From positions 2,236,545-2,300,544 of the forward strand of contig NC_088790.1 of the NCBI RefSeq assembly GCF_949628265.1: a stretch of 64,000 nucleotides of DNA, written 5' to 3'. This document shows positions 46,158 to 59,400 of this stretch, piece after piece (position 1 is the first letter of the stretch; each line of letters starts with the position of its first letter). Source of the stretch: Cloeon dipterum. Its lineage: Eukaryota; Arthropoda; Insecta; Ephemeroptera; Baetidae. A program made the translations under genes and the position numbers. Below the pieces are notes generated by a model. It was given only the letters and a program-made list of their open reading frames with translations, ran no database searches and was not told where the DNA came from.

Positions 46158-49100
46158 TCATTGCAGCTCGAGTCTGAGCGGGGCCGAGGTATCGATTTCG
46201 TCGTCTCCGTTCATCACACTCTCGAGAGACACTTCCTCCTCTTCGTCCTGCGGGTGTCCGTTGTGGACGGCCCTATCGACCACCACGTTGCTGTTGATGC
46301 TGTTCATGTTAGCACTGATTTGCTCGCGCAGGGCTTTGTTTTGTTCCAGCCAGGCCGAGTGATCCCGTTTGTAGTCCACGATCGGGATTACAAACACAGA
46401 AATGTCGTCGATCGTGGCCGACTTGCCCTCCGAGGTGCGCCAGTTGCGCTCTGTCAACTTGCCCCTCGAGGACATCACCAAGTCCTGAGCTGCAGATGTG
46501 TACCTGAAATTCAATTGTTTTTAATGTCAGTGGAAAATCTATAACCAAATTAAATTAGTCCGATTTAAGGCTCGTTTGAAGATAAATAATACCTATATTT
46601 GTTGCGATTCTCGTCCTGAGGAAACTGTTTGAAGCTTTTTGTGATGATTTCAGCGACCCGTTCGTTACTGGTCACGTCCCACAAACCATCAGTGCCCATA
46701 ATTAAGACATCTTCTTCGCTCCACTCTTCTTCATTATCAACATGCAGTACCTTCACCTACGTTTTCAAATTATATTTACGAAGAAGGCAACTTTTATGGA
46801 TGCAGTACCTCTGGCTGGCATAGTAGGAATGGCTTGATAGGAATATTTGAGTAGAGAGCCTTCAGTTCGTGGTCACCAAATCCTCTGGTGACACCGATTG
46901 TGGCCAAAACTCGGCTCTGCAAAATAAAAATACCAGATTAAGAGAGAAAGAAGAAATTGGGAAACAGCTGCTTGTAGAACTTTGTTTATTGATTCCCTAC
47001 GTTATGCGACACCGTCAATTTTTATTTTTCAGGAAAACCCGCCCCCAGTTAAAAACTACAGTCTGATGTAGACATTCCCCAAAATCAAGTCATTTTTAAA
47101 CAATTAACTTGAAGAAATTGATCATTAACCGATTACAAAACTGATTATTAAAAATAAATCGTTGATGCTTACCCTTTTGCCCTCGCCATGGACAACAGGC
47201 AGCTTGAGATCACTTGGCGTGACGGTTTTGTATCCCCAGCCAGTCATGTACCAGTCCCTGTAGAGGATCCTTTTGCCGATGTCCTTCTGCACCGGTCTCT
47301 GGCAGTAGTCTAGGTGCGTGTACTCGTTGCCCAGCAGCTCCGGTTGCAAGGCAGCCTGAAATTTCCGTAAAATAAATAATCCTGATCAGAATTTAATTAA
47401 AAATAGCTCCTCACAAGTCTGCGGACGCGCTGTCGCTCCGACTCTGGCGTAAAGTCGTACGACATGGGTTGCGAGCGGCTGTGGCGCACAAGCACGGCTC
47501 GCGAGTCTCCAGCGTTGGCCACGTACAACTTTCCGTCAATGAAGAGAGCTGCCAAGGCCGTGCAGCCGCCGTTCACTTTGTATTTCAGTTTGTCCTCTCC
47601 TATTAGTTGATCCTGTTGATGGTTTTATATCAGATAGCGCATCCAGAGTGGAATGTAGGAGATTACCATGTCCCAAAATGCTGACTCCAAGGCACCGGTT
47701 ATCAGAGATTCCTTGCTCACTTCTTTGCCGGGAAAGAAGAAGGATAAGCCGCTCCTCGACGACTTTTCCATCTGCACGACTGGAGGGATCAAGTGGTCGA
47801 TTATGTCCACCAGCTTTTCCTAAAATTTAAATTAAATTTTCAACTATCCATTTTCATGAATCCTATAACCTCTCTTTTCTAGATAAAACGATAAATAATT
47901 ATTGATTTCTTAATATTAAACATTGGAAAAAATGGAACTGTTTAGATTTATTTTTTACTATAGAATAACCAGAGTGGGAGTCTCCATTAAACATGGTAAA
48001 TCGCGGGAGTTTCAAAAAGGGGGCGTGGTTCCCTTGAAAATAAAGGTAAAAATTTACCTATTCACTGAGAAATTGTAAAATGGGGGTATGGATATTTCAT
48101 AAAGAAGGGGTGGCATGTCTCATGAAGCGCGGGCAAAAATTATTATTACTGGACAATCTAGGGGGTTTTGAAATGGGGGCGTGGTACCTAACAATTCATA
48201 AAGGCGTGGCCCATATAAAAAATGCACCGAAAAGTAACAAAAGTGAACGATTTAACTAAAATTTACGCAAAATATTGAAACGGGGACGTGGGAAAATCGT
48301 ATAAATCGAGGTTTTCTCGGGAAATTGAAATGTGGGCGTGGTTCAATGCAAATTTCATCAAGTAGGCTTAACATTTTTGTATCATATATAGAACGCGGGA
48401 AAATCGTTACATTTATGAAGTTTTTAGTGAGAACTCGCGGGAATTTAAAAATAGGGCGAGGTTTCCTGGTAAAACAAAAAGAGGGCGTGGCACATGTTCC
48501 CTTCTCGAAGCAGGGAGGAATAGCAAAACTCACGATTTAATTGGAATCTCGCAGGAAATTGCAGCGGGGCGAGGTTCACCGTAAAGTTGAAATAGGAGGC
48601 GTAGCTTAAGTCGAAAAGCGCGGGAATTTGAAAAAGGGGGCGTGCTTTAAAGTTAAATTAAAAAAGAAGGCGTGGTGCGAGTCGTGAAGGACAGGAAAAT
48701 CGTAATATTTTTTATCGTTTAAATTACCGAGATTAAAAGCCAAAATAAACAATAACCTATTTTCAAAACAAACTTAAATAATTTTTTTAAAAAGCCATAA
48801 GGTTTGAGAAACTAATTACATGAATGATATGGTGCAGTTGGTTTGCAGCAGCCACCGCAGCGCCAGATCCAGCATGTCCATCGAAGATGCCAAAGTAAAC
48901 ATACGGCAGACTTGGTGCTTTGTGGCTGTCCGACGAGTTGCGATCTTGTCTGGTCAGCAAGCCTCGATGGATGCAAGCCTGGTCTTCGTTCAGCATTGAC
49001 TTTCCCGCATTCACAGCCCTGCGAGAGCACACAATATTGATTAAAATTAAAAACTGTTACGTAAATTACGTAAAAGCCTGAAAAACATAATCAATATTTA

Positions 49101-49629
49101 ATTTAATGGCCTGTAAATGAGTCTGTCCCGTTAAGGGCGTATGTACTTTTTATTCTTTTTTTGTTAGGCATGAATAGACTCGTTTTGGCCGTTGAAATTT
49201 TTTTATTGCAACTCATTGCGTTTTTGGGCTCAAACTGAAATGGAGAGATGACGTTTCCCTGGATAAATATTCCTAGTTGTAACAACTGTAAATCATTGCA
49301 AGTGGAAAAAATCTCTAAAGAGTAATTTCACCACAATACAATTTCGCCGATTTGCCGTTGCCGAGTCCTTACTCTGCGTATCCAGCACTCCAGGGCATGA
49401 CGTTGATGTCCCTGGGCACGATAATGGGCCGAATGTGGTGGTCCGCGGTCACCGCGATCTCCTCCTCGGTGTGCAGCTGAAGAAAATGCGGTCGCGTGTA
49501 CGGAAACTTGTGAGGCAAGTGTCGGTGTCTGTCCCGCTCGTCGGACGGGCCGTCGACATCCTTCATGCCGACCACGGGCTCGATCCCGCCGACCACGTTC
49601 ATGAAGGCGCTTCGCACGCGGCTGAACAT
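46158..49629 (-). CDS. PPM1H: PPM1H-type PP2C protein phosphatase, 8 exons
   Basis: Exons from the 5' end: 49629-49373, 49018-48820, 47819-47667, 47612-47415, 47355-47173, 46916-46809, 46756-46593, 46503-46158; phases agree, giving 535 aa, close to vertebrate PPM1H. PP2C motifs are intact: RPIIVPRDINVMPWSAGYAE, NEDQA (96-100), FGIFDGHAG with metal-binding Asp132, NAGDSRA with Asp239, GVTRGFGDHE, GTDGLWD with Asp389 and IDDISVFVIP with Asp453/454. The stretch LYRDWYMTGWGYKT (301-314) matches the flap region special to the PPM1H/J/M group. The enzyme is an Mg/Mn-dependent Ser/Thr phosphatase; the mammalian enzyme removes LRRK2-placed phosphates from Rab GTPases. The C-terminal tail is acidic and not recognised. 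Intron 2 holds a GCGCGGGAAAA repeat cluster. It lies head-to-head with the LRRK gene. Confidence 0.94.
47995..48735 (+). repeat. GCGCGGGAAAA-family repeat cluster in PPM1H intron 2
   Basis: At least six units follow one another in the 1 kb intron (48819-47820). They carry GGGGGCGTGGTTCCC, GAAGGGGTGGCATGTCTCAT, GCGCGGG(C/A)AAAA, GGGGGCGTGGTACC, GAACGCGGGAAAATCG and AAAGCGCGGGAATTTG. The orientation is opposite to the gene. Confidence 0.75.
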
Positions 49630-50408
49630 GGCTGCTGCTTCGTTTCACAGGGTTCGGCGGCCGAAAATCGGCATCAATCGGCGCACGTTGCGTGTGACAT
49701 GCAGGAAAAATCCGAAAAGCGAAAAGTGAGCCGTCTCCTTTTTTATCAGTAGGTTGGACGGTCGACACTTGACGGTGATGCAGCTGACAAGGAAACACAC
49801 GGAAACGCGCATGCGCACTGCGCAGTTCGCCGCAATATCGGAATCGATGTTGAAAATTCGGAGAATTCTCTTTGAAACTTTTATGATTTAAGAAGGAAAT
49901 TTATATGATGATGCTATGAAGCTGAATAAAAATAATAGAGCTGTTTATTTACACCAAATTAGTGAACGTTTACATTTTAAAAGAGGAAATTGATCGATTC
50001 CATAAGTCCGCAGAGCAGATCATAAGAGACTCCGCCTTTTTTTTAGCGTTATTACTGTAAAATTAATCGGTTATGTTAGCAGTATTTGAAGAACCGGTAC
50101 AAATGTACAGTGACCAACGTAACCAACGACCAGCGACCTCAAGTCCGGTTACTACCGTCTCTTTCATTTAAACCGGTATGATATTAGAGGGGAGAGCCCT
50201 TTAAGCCAAACCATATGACTAAAAAGGTCGAGTGGGACCTCTGGTGGCGCCTACGGAACCAGTTATAACAACAACCATGGTGCAAAGAGACCGCAGAATT
50301 TTGAGGTCCTGATTTCCGCACGTTAATCAGGTAATTAACCGGCGCCAATGTTCCAAATTTATTGTGACACTTTCTGATGGAAAATTGCGTTTTTCCCCAT
50401 GCGGCAGA
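49630..50408. promoter_or_regulatory. Bidirectional promoter region between PPM1H and LRRK
   Basis: The two ATGs are 780 bp apart on opposite strands. The region holds an NRF1-type palindrome (49806-49817), an ATCGAT core (49843-49848) and CpG-rich sequence on the PPM1H side. A GGTGGCGCC word lies near 50243. No TATA box was seen for either gene, as expected for broadly expressed genes. Transcript starts were not determined, so each 5' UTR is unknown. Confidence 0.7.
49806..49817. promoter_or_regulatory. NRF1 / Ewg-type site CGCGCATGCGCA
   Basis: The 12 bp fit the NRF1 consensus YGCGCAYGCGCR exactly, with a palindromic GCGCATGCGC core. NRF1 sites are common in TATA-less bidirectional promoters. 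A second partial word, CTGCGCAG, follows directly. Confidence 0.65.
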
Positions 50409-53400
50409 ATGGCAGCTACTTTGACTCCGGAGGAAGAAGACTTTCCCGGCCGACTTCTCCACCAGGTGGGTGTTCATTGACCATGAATTCGTGAGTAGGA
50501 CGCGGTGTCAGGTTATCGGGAAACCGCACCAAAAGGTTTCTGGTGCGTCGCTCTTTTCGACCCACACTGATGAGATGAACTCGCAAAATTCTCTAATGCG
50601 CAGAAAGAAAAATTTAAAATTATAATTTTTGCTTGCAAAAGATGAATAATTGATGCGTACATTCCAAGAGTTGCCCCATACATATCTCTGTCCTTGCGTA
50701 AAAAATATAAAATGCACGGCACAATTTGATAAAAAAAAAATAATTAAAATTCCAATGTCATTTTGATTAGGCTGCTTTGTGGGACAATGCCGAACTGTTG
50801 GAGGACCTGCTTCGGGGGGAGCAGAAAGCCTACATCGACAGCCGCGACTCGTGGGGTCGGACCCCTCTGCACGCTGCAGCTTTGACAGAGAATTCGCGCT
50901 GTTTAAAAGTCCTCTTGGCAGCGGGAGGTAATTCGAGCGGCAGCAATTCGACACCACAAATATGCTAATCCGAATCTGATTCACAGCCAACCCAAACTTG
51001 TCGTGTGGCCCGCGAGGAGAAAATAAGGTATTTAATTGCCAAAGATTTTAATAAAAAATGAATTAATATAAAATTATTGTAGACTCCCCTTCACGTAAGC
51101 AGCGAACACGGGTGTGCGAGCAACGTGCAAGCTTTGCTGGAGCACGGGGCGAATCTGACAGCAAAAGACGTGAATGGGATGACCGCTCTGGACGTGGCCG
51201 AGGCTGGCGAGCACTCGATAACCCTGCGACAGCTCAAAGAGGCAGCTGGTGAGTACCATTAACATTTCTCTCGGCAGGGATGTGTTTATCTCAATCGCGC
51301 GCGCGGATATTCCATTTCAAGTCAGACGGGTAAGATGCGGTTTCGGGCAAATGTCATTCGAGACACTCTGCAGCGTGACACGTAAAAAGAGAAAAACGAG
51401 CAAAAACTGGGTTACCCGTGGTTGAACTTTGCTCCGTGTGCCAGTGAAAGTCTCTTTCTTCTCGGTTGCCTTTGGATCGATCGTGATTGATGTGAGATGC
51501 TGCCTCGACTTTTTTATTTCATGAATCAGCAGACTCACGGTCAGCCATCTGGACCTTTCCTAACAGTAGCACGATCGATTTTTAGTGGAGGTTCCATTCG
51601 TTACACGTTCTAGATATGGATTAGAGCAAAATCAAATTTAAATTAAATAAACATCATTTTGATTTACTTGAACGTTTCAAACATAAGTCACAACTCATTT
51701 CATTCAAATAATAGCAATTTAAATATTGATTTTAAATATTTACGAAATAAAATGTTTGTGTGAAAAACCGATTACAAATAAACGAAAATAGTTTAAAAAT
51801 TGGCATTTGAGCATTCTTAATTATAACGCATTCTTTAAATTAATTTTTTCGGACCATTTGACCAGTAAATTTAATCAATCATTTAATCAGGGCTTTGCAT
51901 GAAAACATCAGTAAACACTGTTAACGCCTTATTTTTTATTTTTCTGGGTAACCAAGCCCCCGTTTCCACATTCCCGTGAAAAAAAGTCAAATTTAATAGC
52001 TTTCCCGCCTTATACAACACGTGCCACGCTTTCTTTTTTAAATAATCTGGTGAACGACACCCTCATTTTCCCGTCAGTTTACGGCAATAAAGTCAAATTA
52101 TCTTGATTTTCCCGCGCTCTCCGACACGTGCCAAGCCTTTAATTACATTTTCCGAGAAAAACGCCCCCGTTTCAAAACTCCCGCGAGTTACGCCCCCTTC
52201 CAGTGGTTACTTTTCCTACAGAGATTCCAATGGACAGTAAAATAAGTGCGTTTAAATTAAAAATATAATATTTTCTAACACTTTTAGCACGAAATAAATG
52301 ACTTTATATGGTCTTGTTCTGTTAATTATTTTTTATCTGCAGTCCAGCTTAAATTTGACGAAATGATTTGAACCGAATTTCTTATTGTAATTTGTTAGTT
52401 AAAATAATTGTTAACTTGAGATAATTATGAAATAAATTTCTGCTTTCTATTCTGAACTAAAATTGCTATGAATCTTCTGACGAGAAAGAGGCTATTAATT
52501 TTATAATTTCTAAATTCACTACAGAGTGAAATGATAGCTTGATGTAACAATAAATAAGTAAGTTGAAGGCTTTGTAGGAACACACTAAACAAAATAAACA
52601 TACTGGTTTCTCTTTTGGAGCATGGCCATGAAGAGAGTCAGTGCCACTCGGCGAATTCGACGCAATTTGACAACAGTATATCTTTTGTCCCTTTCCCGGC
52701 GTTTACGAGGCAGCCGTGCGTGGAATTCGCGATTATGCTTTCTGCAAGATAAAAATAAACAATTTATATACACACCTGTGGTTCTGCATGAGAAATAATT
52801 TCAGCTCCATTTCAAAAAGTGTAAACGGTCGTGACAATTTAATTATGCGTCTAGTAAGATATCGCTGCAGGTCGGGCGGGAATCACGTGACTCCTTTCTT
52901 GGATTATTTACACATATTATATGTATCATTTCCGTGAGCGGATAACAAACTGAGTTGTGCGAGCATAAGTGTTTATTTTATAAACAGAGACCGCTGTAAT
53001 CAGATGGATGTGGTGTTCATTAAGTGAGACCATATAAGAAAACCGCATAAATTGTTGACAATCAATTTTTCCGTCAGTGGCTAGAGTCGGAAATTTGAGA
53101 CAATTTCAAAAGATACACGTGGAGGAGCAAGATTAAAAAATAAAATTATCTAACTGCAAGGAATACGCGATTTCAAGATTTTAAATGCCTTTAAAAGTCG
53201 TGAAGTTTTATTTTATTTTTTCAAAACATTAGGCTTAAATTTAGCTATTTAAATTTTTAAATACAAGTACTTGAAATTTTTGAAACTGCATTTCCGGGAA
53301 ATTGGGGAGGTAACAATATTTTTCCACTATTTAAAATTTCATCAATCTGCTCTCTGAAGTTGCCAAGATTTATGCTCTAGAACTAGCACTCATGGCAACT

Positions 53401-56400
53401 GAATTATAAAGCCATGGCTAACTCGTATCGCTTTTATTCAATTCGAGTTTAAAAAAATTAATTTTGCTGCTCATGAAACCAAATGCCGTGTTGGCCGGAA
53501 GAGCTAGCTAACCAACCGTTGAACTTGAAAGCACTGCTATTTTAAACTTTTCATTCGACTACAACTTTCTGATTGTGCAAACGTTTAGAAGCTCTTTCAG
53601 TGCTTTCTTAAGTTTGCATAATCTTTCGCCTCAACAAGTCAGTATACTGAAATCATTTTGTTTAGAAAAGATAAACATACTACGTTACGAATGATAAGGC
53701 AAGAAAATTATGGTTTCACAACTTTCTGGACAGTTTTACGACTCATTGTTTTCTTAACTTGTTTTTTCAATGCGATTGACGATTAATTTGAGCTTTTTTC
53801 GGCACTAATTTTAGCAAAAACACACTTTTTTGACCCCGACGTGACTCGAACACGCAGCCTTCGGAACTGGAGTCCGACGCGCTACCATTGCGCCACGGAG
53901 TCGTGATATCTCAAATTTTTACTTAAGTCAATTAGACTTCACCTGTTTGTCAAATTGAAGAAAAATTGTGAAGCTTTATTTTTGTTCTGTAGGAAATTAA
54001 AAAAATAGCTATAATTATTTCAGACTGAGAGGCACTGGATAATCTTGAAAAAGTAAGAAGAAAAAATTGGTCATTTTCGTTTTGCTGAATTTAAAAGACG
54101 CTCAAGATCATTAAAACATTTTTGATTTATCCCTTTGGACAATAATTATTTATCTACGATTTTAATTTAGGTTAAAATTATTAAAATTTATGTATTGTTT
54201 TGAGGAAAAAACGTCTTATAGTAAAATTTTGAACCACACTCCTACAAGTATATCATATTTGACCGTTCCAATCGATTCCTGAGATCCTGAGGGTCAAACT
54301 AGGTAACATTGACTGTTTTTGGTTTGAACCTAGCATAATAAATCCGGCAACCAATCAGAAAAGGGAGTGATCGAGACGTTAGCGTTAGCATCACAGCGAC
54401 AGCCAGCGGAAGCGACAAGGCAGGTCAGTTAGCAGTTAAGTTGCTGCTGGCTGTCGCTGTGGCGCTGCTGTCTCGATGTTGCTCGTTGCTGATTGGTCGC
54501 AGGCACTTTTTGCTAGGTTCTCAGACGGTTTTTACGTTTCCACCAAATTGGAACCTCAGAAATTGACTGTTACTGTCAAAAATGCTCTGGAATTTTGATT
54601 TTGTTTCAGAGCTGTCGGTTTCAAGTGGATGGATAAAGGGTGACAATAGAAAATTGTTGGATGAAATGAGCAATTTGTCCTAAAATTTGCAATAATCAAA
54701 ATAGCGCCTTGCTATAAACGCTATGTATACAGTAAAATTTCAAATTTTGTCCAAATCTTGGCAAATTTCGATTCCTCTCGTCGAGATCTGTCCAACAGTG
54801 TTTTAGGGAAATTCTTTGTTGTGAAATAAAATGGGATTTCAAGTAAGGAGATAATTGAAAAGCATGCTTAATTTACAGCCACTTTTCTCAAAACTTTTTA
54901 CACTTAATTTTCGCTTCTACTGAATCCTAAGGTTCATGCATTTTACAGGTTTTTCCAGGATTATTCCTCTTTAAATAAAGGGGACATCGTCGTGAAAAAC
55001 TCCAATCGGTGGTCAAGAATGATAAATTCAAATTCAGACACGTTCGGCCTGAATGGTACGGATGAAAATCGATTTCGGCGTTAAAATCACGCTATAGTTC
55101 TGGCCGAGATAGAGATGCAAATGAGAATTAAAGAGCATGAAAATATTCTCTTTCGCGGCTGGCGCGACTCGATTCACTTGACGGAGCGGGGGAAGTCGGG
55201 AGACAAGTTTGTAGTGTGGCTTCCTCGCGGTGCGGACTGCTTATGCTTAGTCAGTTGCTTGTTTTGGCGCGCGAGAAGAGTGCGAGGACAGATCGCGAGG
55301 AGCGGCAGCCACAAGTGCGCGGCGTGCGGCCTGCCCGGCCATGCAGAACCTGATGCACCGTCTGTGGCTGTCCAGCTTGGGCGAGGTGGTCGACACCATC
55401 AACGCCGAGAACGCGTACGACGCCTGCAACTACTTCATCGACGACCTCACCTCCTCGGCGACCCACGCACGTCCAGGTTGCACCACATTTCTCTACATCT
55501 CGATCTATAACGGCCGTAATTCATGTTTTATCGTGCCTTCATCCGAGTAAATTGGATTAATTAGTCGCTTCAATTGAGCCAAGACGTTGGAAACAGCCAT
55601 TTTTTTCTCTGAAGAATTTGCAAAACTTAATAAAGTTATTTTAAAGAAAGTTTAGATATAAGAGCTTCCGGAAAGGTTCATAGTCACCTTTGAAAGCTTT
55701 TGCAAGGTCAATATGCGAGAGCAACTCATCACAACTTGTACATACTTGCCTTCGGATTCTTCGGAAGCTGTCTGTTGGGAAAAACATCCTTGAAAAGTTA
55801 TCATTGTGTTTAATCAAGCGATCGAAAAATAAGGATATTTATTTCAAAAAGAAAAATAACATTTCTTCATACAGAAAAATAGCGTTTTGACATTGTGTCA
55901 GGAAATCGTTTTAATTAACGTAATTCGGTAATGCCAACCACTTTAAGACTCTTAAAAAGCTAATAATTTGAAGTGTATTTGAGCGTGTTTGTTACATAAT
56001 CAAAAGAATCAGGTTTTAACCAAATTATAACCTCAACTATAAGTATAATGCAACTTGTGGTCGGTGGTTTTTACTCGTTCCCTACACCTCTCGCTCTCGC
56101 TAGCGCTGCTTTTTGAGGTTCCTTTCTGAATGATTAAGAGCTTAGCGAACGAGTTATATAATCGCGTAGGGAAATCAGGTTTTCGCTTGAAGAATGTTAA
56201 TAAATTCCGCGTCCAAGTCGTCGCTGCGCAAAGAAGTTCTCAGCTGCGCAAAGAAGTTCTCAAGGCGTTCAAGCAAGAAACTTTTGCGCCTTCATTTTAA
56301 CTGCGAGCAAAATGGCAAAATTGGCACCACCACGATTTATTTGTGTACTCATCGCAACCGTCTGCGTTTCAAGTTCAAGTCCTTTGTCCGCTTTGGGACG

Positions 56401-59400
56401 TCTGCAGAAATGCATAATCCTGAATTAATGCTGTAATATGTGAGCTGTGCTGCTGAGTTTTTAAATATTCAACCAAGTCTTGGCTTCGGCTTGTATGGTT
56501 TCTCTTTGACAGTTGATATTGTGCTATTTTTTTCACATTTTATCACGAGGGATATCGAATATTTTGTGGTTTTTCACGAGAATCACGAGGAAAGTTACGT
56601 AAAATGTGCATTTTATTTTTTAAGCATTCCGATGATTCATTTTTCATATCATTAAGTTTTAAATTTATTATTTATTCAAGGTTTTAGCTAAAATTTGAAA
56701 CAAAATCATAAAATTTCACGATATTTCCACGCTCTACAACTTGCGCCAGGTTTTTTATTTCTGTGAAACAACGCCTATTTTAAATTTTCCCGTTTTCTGT
56801 TAGCGCCAAATTTTAAAAATCCAAACAGATGGCGCCACCGTATAGTTTGGATTTTAAGTCATTTTCGCAGCGATTTCGGACTGAATCCTGCCACTGTGCA
56901 CTTTCACTTGATTATGTTTTCTTTTAACGTGCTGAATACCAAAATCGGTTAAGCCAATCGCCGTAGAATCGTCAAAACTACTATTTTTAAATAGAAATAT
57001 ATTTTCCGACGTTTCTACGGCGAATGGCTGGACTGATTTTTGTTTCCAGCACGTCTAAAGAAATAATTCTAGAAGCAGAATGTACAGCAGCAGGATTAAG
57101 TCTTAAATCATTAAAATTAAAAGTAACCACTGGCGTCATCTATTGCTCAATTTGAACACTTAAGGGCTTACGCAACTGGTGAATTTCCCGTGTTTAGTGA
57201 ACCACGCCCTCATTGTAAAATTCCAGTTCCAGTGATCAACAAATAAATTATAAACTTTAATACTTTTAAGTAAAACATATTTAAAAATAAAGATCTAAAA
57301 ATTCGATTCTGCAACTCTCTAGCTCGGGCCAAAAGTCATAAATTTTTAGAGCCTCTCATGAATAATTCACCACTCATTACCCCTTGGTTCTCACGCTTCA
57401 TTGAGCATGCTCAAGGTACAAAGTACAAAGCAGTGCGTAAATAAGGCAAGCTATACAGTTCATGATTGAAATAATCAAACTATGCATCCGTCCGCGAGTG
57501 GAGCAGAGGCAGTGCGTGCAGGGGATTTGTTTTGCAGCCTTCGCCTCGTGGAGATTATAATACACGTGAAAAGGAACGGGCACGGCACCTGCCCGCGTGT
57601 ATCCACCGGAGCAAAGAATCGAATTATTGCGCACATGAAATGACACATATGTGTTCAAGAGGCTGGCTGACATTAATCGCGTACGGTGTTCCAGATACTA
57701 TCGCTTTCAGTCTTCAGCCGGCTTTTGCGTATTCCAATAATTGCATTTGCGATTTGTACGCTGTTTTTTTCGGTTGAGCCGGGAAATTGAGACGGCTTCT
57801 TTTTTTTAAGTGTGGTTTTGTCTGCTGATTTAAATTTCACGGTTTAATTTTTTCGCATAAAAATCGATTTTTTTTTTAAATAAAAGTTTGCTTCTAAAAC
57901 GATCGGCCAGAGTTGACTGGCGACACATTTAAGCGCGTTTAAGAACTCATAGAGTGGTTCTGCGTTGTTTTTATGCTTTTATTTGGCAGGCCTATTGGCT
58001 TCAAGTGAGAAAAACCTGTTAGCAAAAGCGTGTCGCGCTTTCGTGAGTTGATTTTTGGCCTTATTGGTGCGTGTGTTGGCCGACAATTCACTTTTAAGGG
58101 TTGCCGTGGAATGTGTCTGATTATTTAAGCAATTATATTTCGTTTTCGTGCTAGCATAGAAGAAAAAAGTCACGTTAATTTTCACGGGCTGGAAGATAAG
58201 CATAAAATCGACACCCAAGGGCTGCTTGACAGTTAACTCGCGAAAGATAACCGAAGGACAGGTGGGACTCGTTCTAGCAGCGAAAAACGAGAACGAGTTC
58301 TTATTTTCGCAGGTGGAAGATTAGCATATAATGCAAACTTCATGTTGTTGGAGACAGTTGAGAATTTTTTCAACGTCCTCTTGGCTAATTGCCACATTCA
58401 GGTCCATAAATTTATCGAAAAATCTAACAGTTCAATTTATAAATTATTTTTTGGCCTTGATTTCGACTCCTCCCGAGGGAAAGTTCCCGAAATTGTGAAA
58501 GGAGACAATCTCACTTGAATCAGAATACAATAAAAAATACCTATTCTTTTTAATTCAATGCGCACCTCCTTTTGTTTCAGATGAGAAAGAACAGAAAAAG
58601 CACGAGCATCACAGCGCCCTGCGAGAGGCGTGCAGCCGCGGCGACACAGATGCGGTCCGGCGAATTGTCGAAAGCATCGGCGAAGAAGCAGAACTCGTGA
58701 TTAACATGGCACCGAGCGGCAGCAACACTCTTTTGTTCACGTGAGTGTAAAAACCGGCTGTCTATTAGCAGACGATCATTATTTTAAAGATCTGCTGGGC
58801 TTAACAGGGCGTGTGAAGTTGGCCAAAAAGAGATTGTCAAAATCTTGCTAGAAAACGAGGCAGACGGTCGAATCCATCCCGTGACCAAGTACTCGCCACT
58901 CTACATCGCATGTTACTATGGCAGAAAAGACATCGTCGAGCTGCTTCTCAAGGTATTAATATATGTCCGCAGCCTCATTAACAATACACAGTCAAGAGTG
59001 AAGGTCTTACATGTCAAAACTTGTCACATATATATTTTTAATTCACTTGAGTGGCTTAAAAGCGTGCACAGAAACACAGAAATTCATTTTTTAAACTGTC
59101 AATCGATTCCTCAGGTTAGCCTAGAGTCCTTATATTATGCAGAGTCGCGTGGATTAGTGACTGACGCGCATTCGCCCTGCGCAGATCCACGTCCATATCT
59201 TTTCCCATGTTAAAGACCGCGTCTTTAACGAATTTTCTGAGCCCACCGATTGATTGCTGAGGGTCGAATTAGGTAAAGTGGATATATTTTCCGACCAAAA
59301 AGTGCAGCGCGACGTGCGTAGCACAGGTATAGAATTTTTTCCCGCCAAAACAATTTGAATGCGAGGACTGCGCATGCGTCAGAGCTGGTTTGAACACCTC

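Larger units (their letters stand above)
51249..58580 (+). other. Intron 4 of LRRK, 7.3 kb
   Basis: The largest intron of the gene. It holds a reverse GCGCGGGAAAA cluster (51945-52235), an antisense tRNA-Trp gene (53831-53902), a hairpin repeat (54345-54510), an AAGTAAGGAGACA repeat (54650-54990), a candidate alternative first exon (55341-55476), a reverse GCGCGGGAAAA copy (56690-56815) and a hairpin MITE (56822-57160). The rest is AT-rich, with no other exon supported. Confidence 0.7.

Noticed and set aside
46309-46548. ORFs on either strand overlapping the last PPM1H exon
   Set aside because: They are shifted-frame shadows of the exon at 46158-46503, which carries the DDIS motif in the correct phase.
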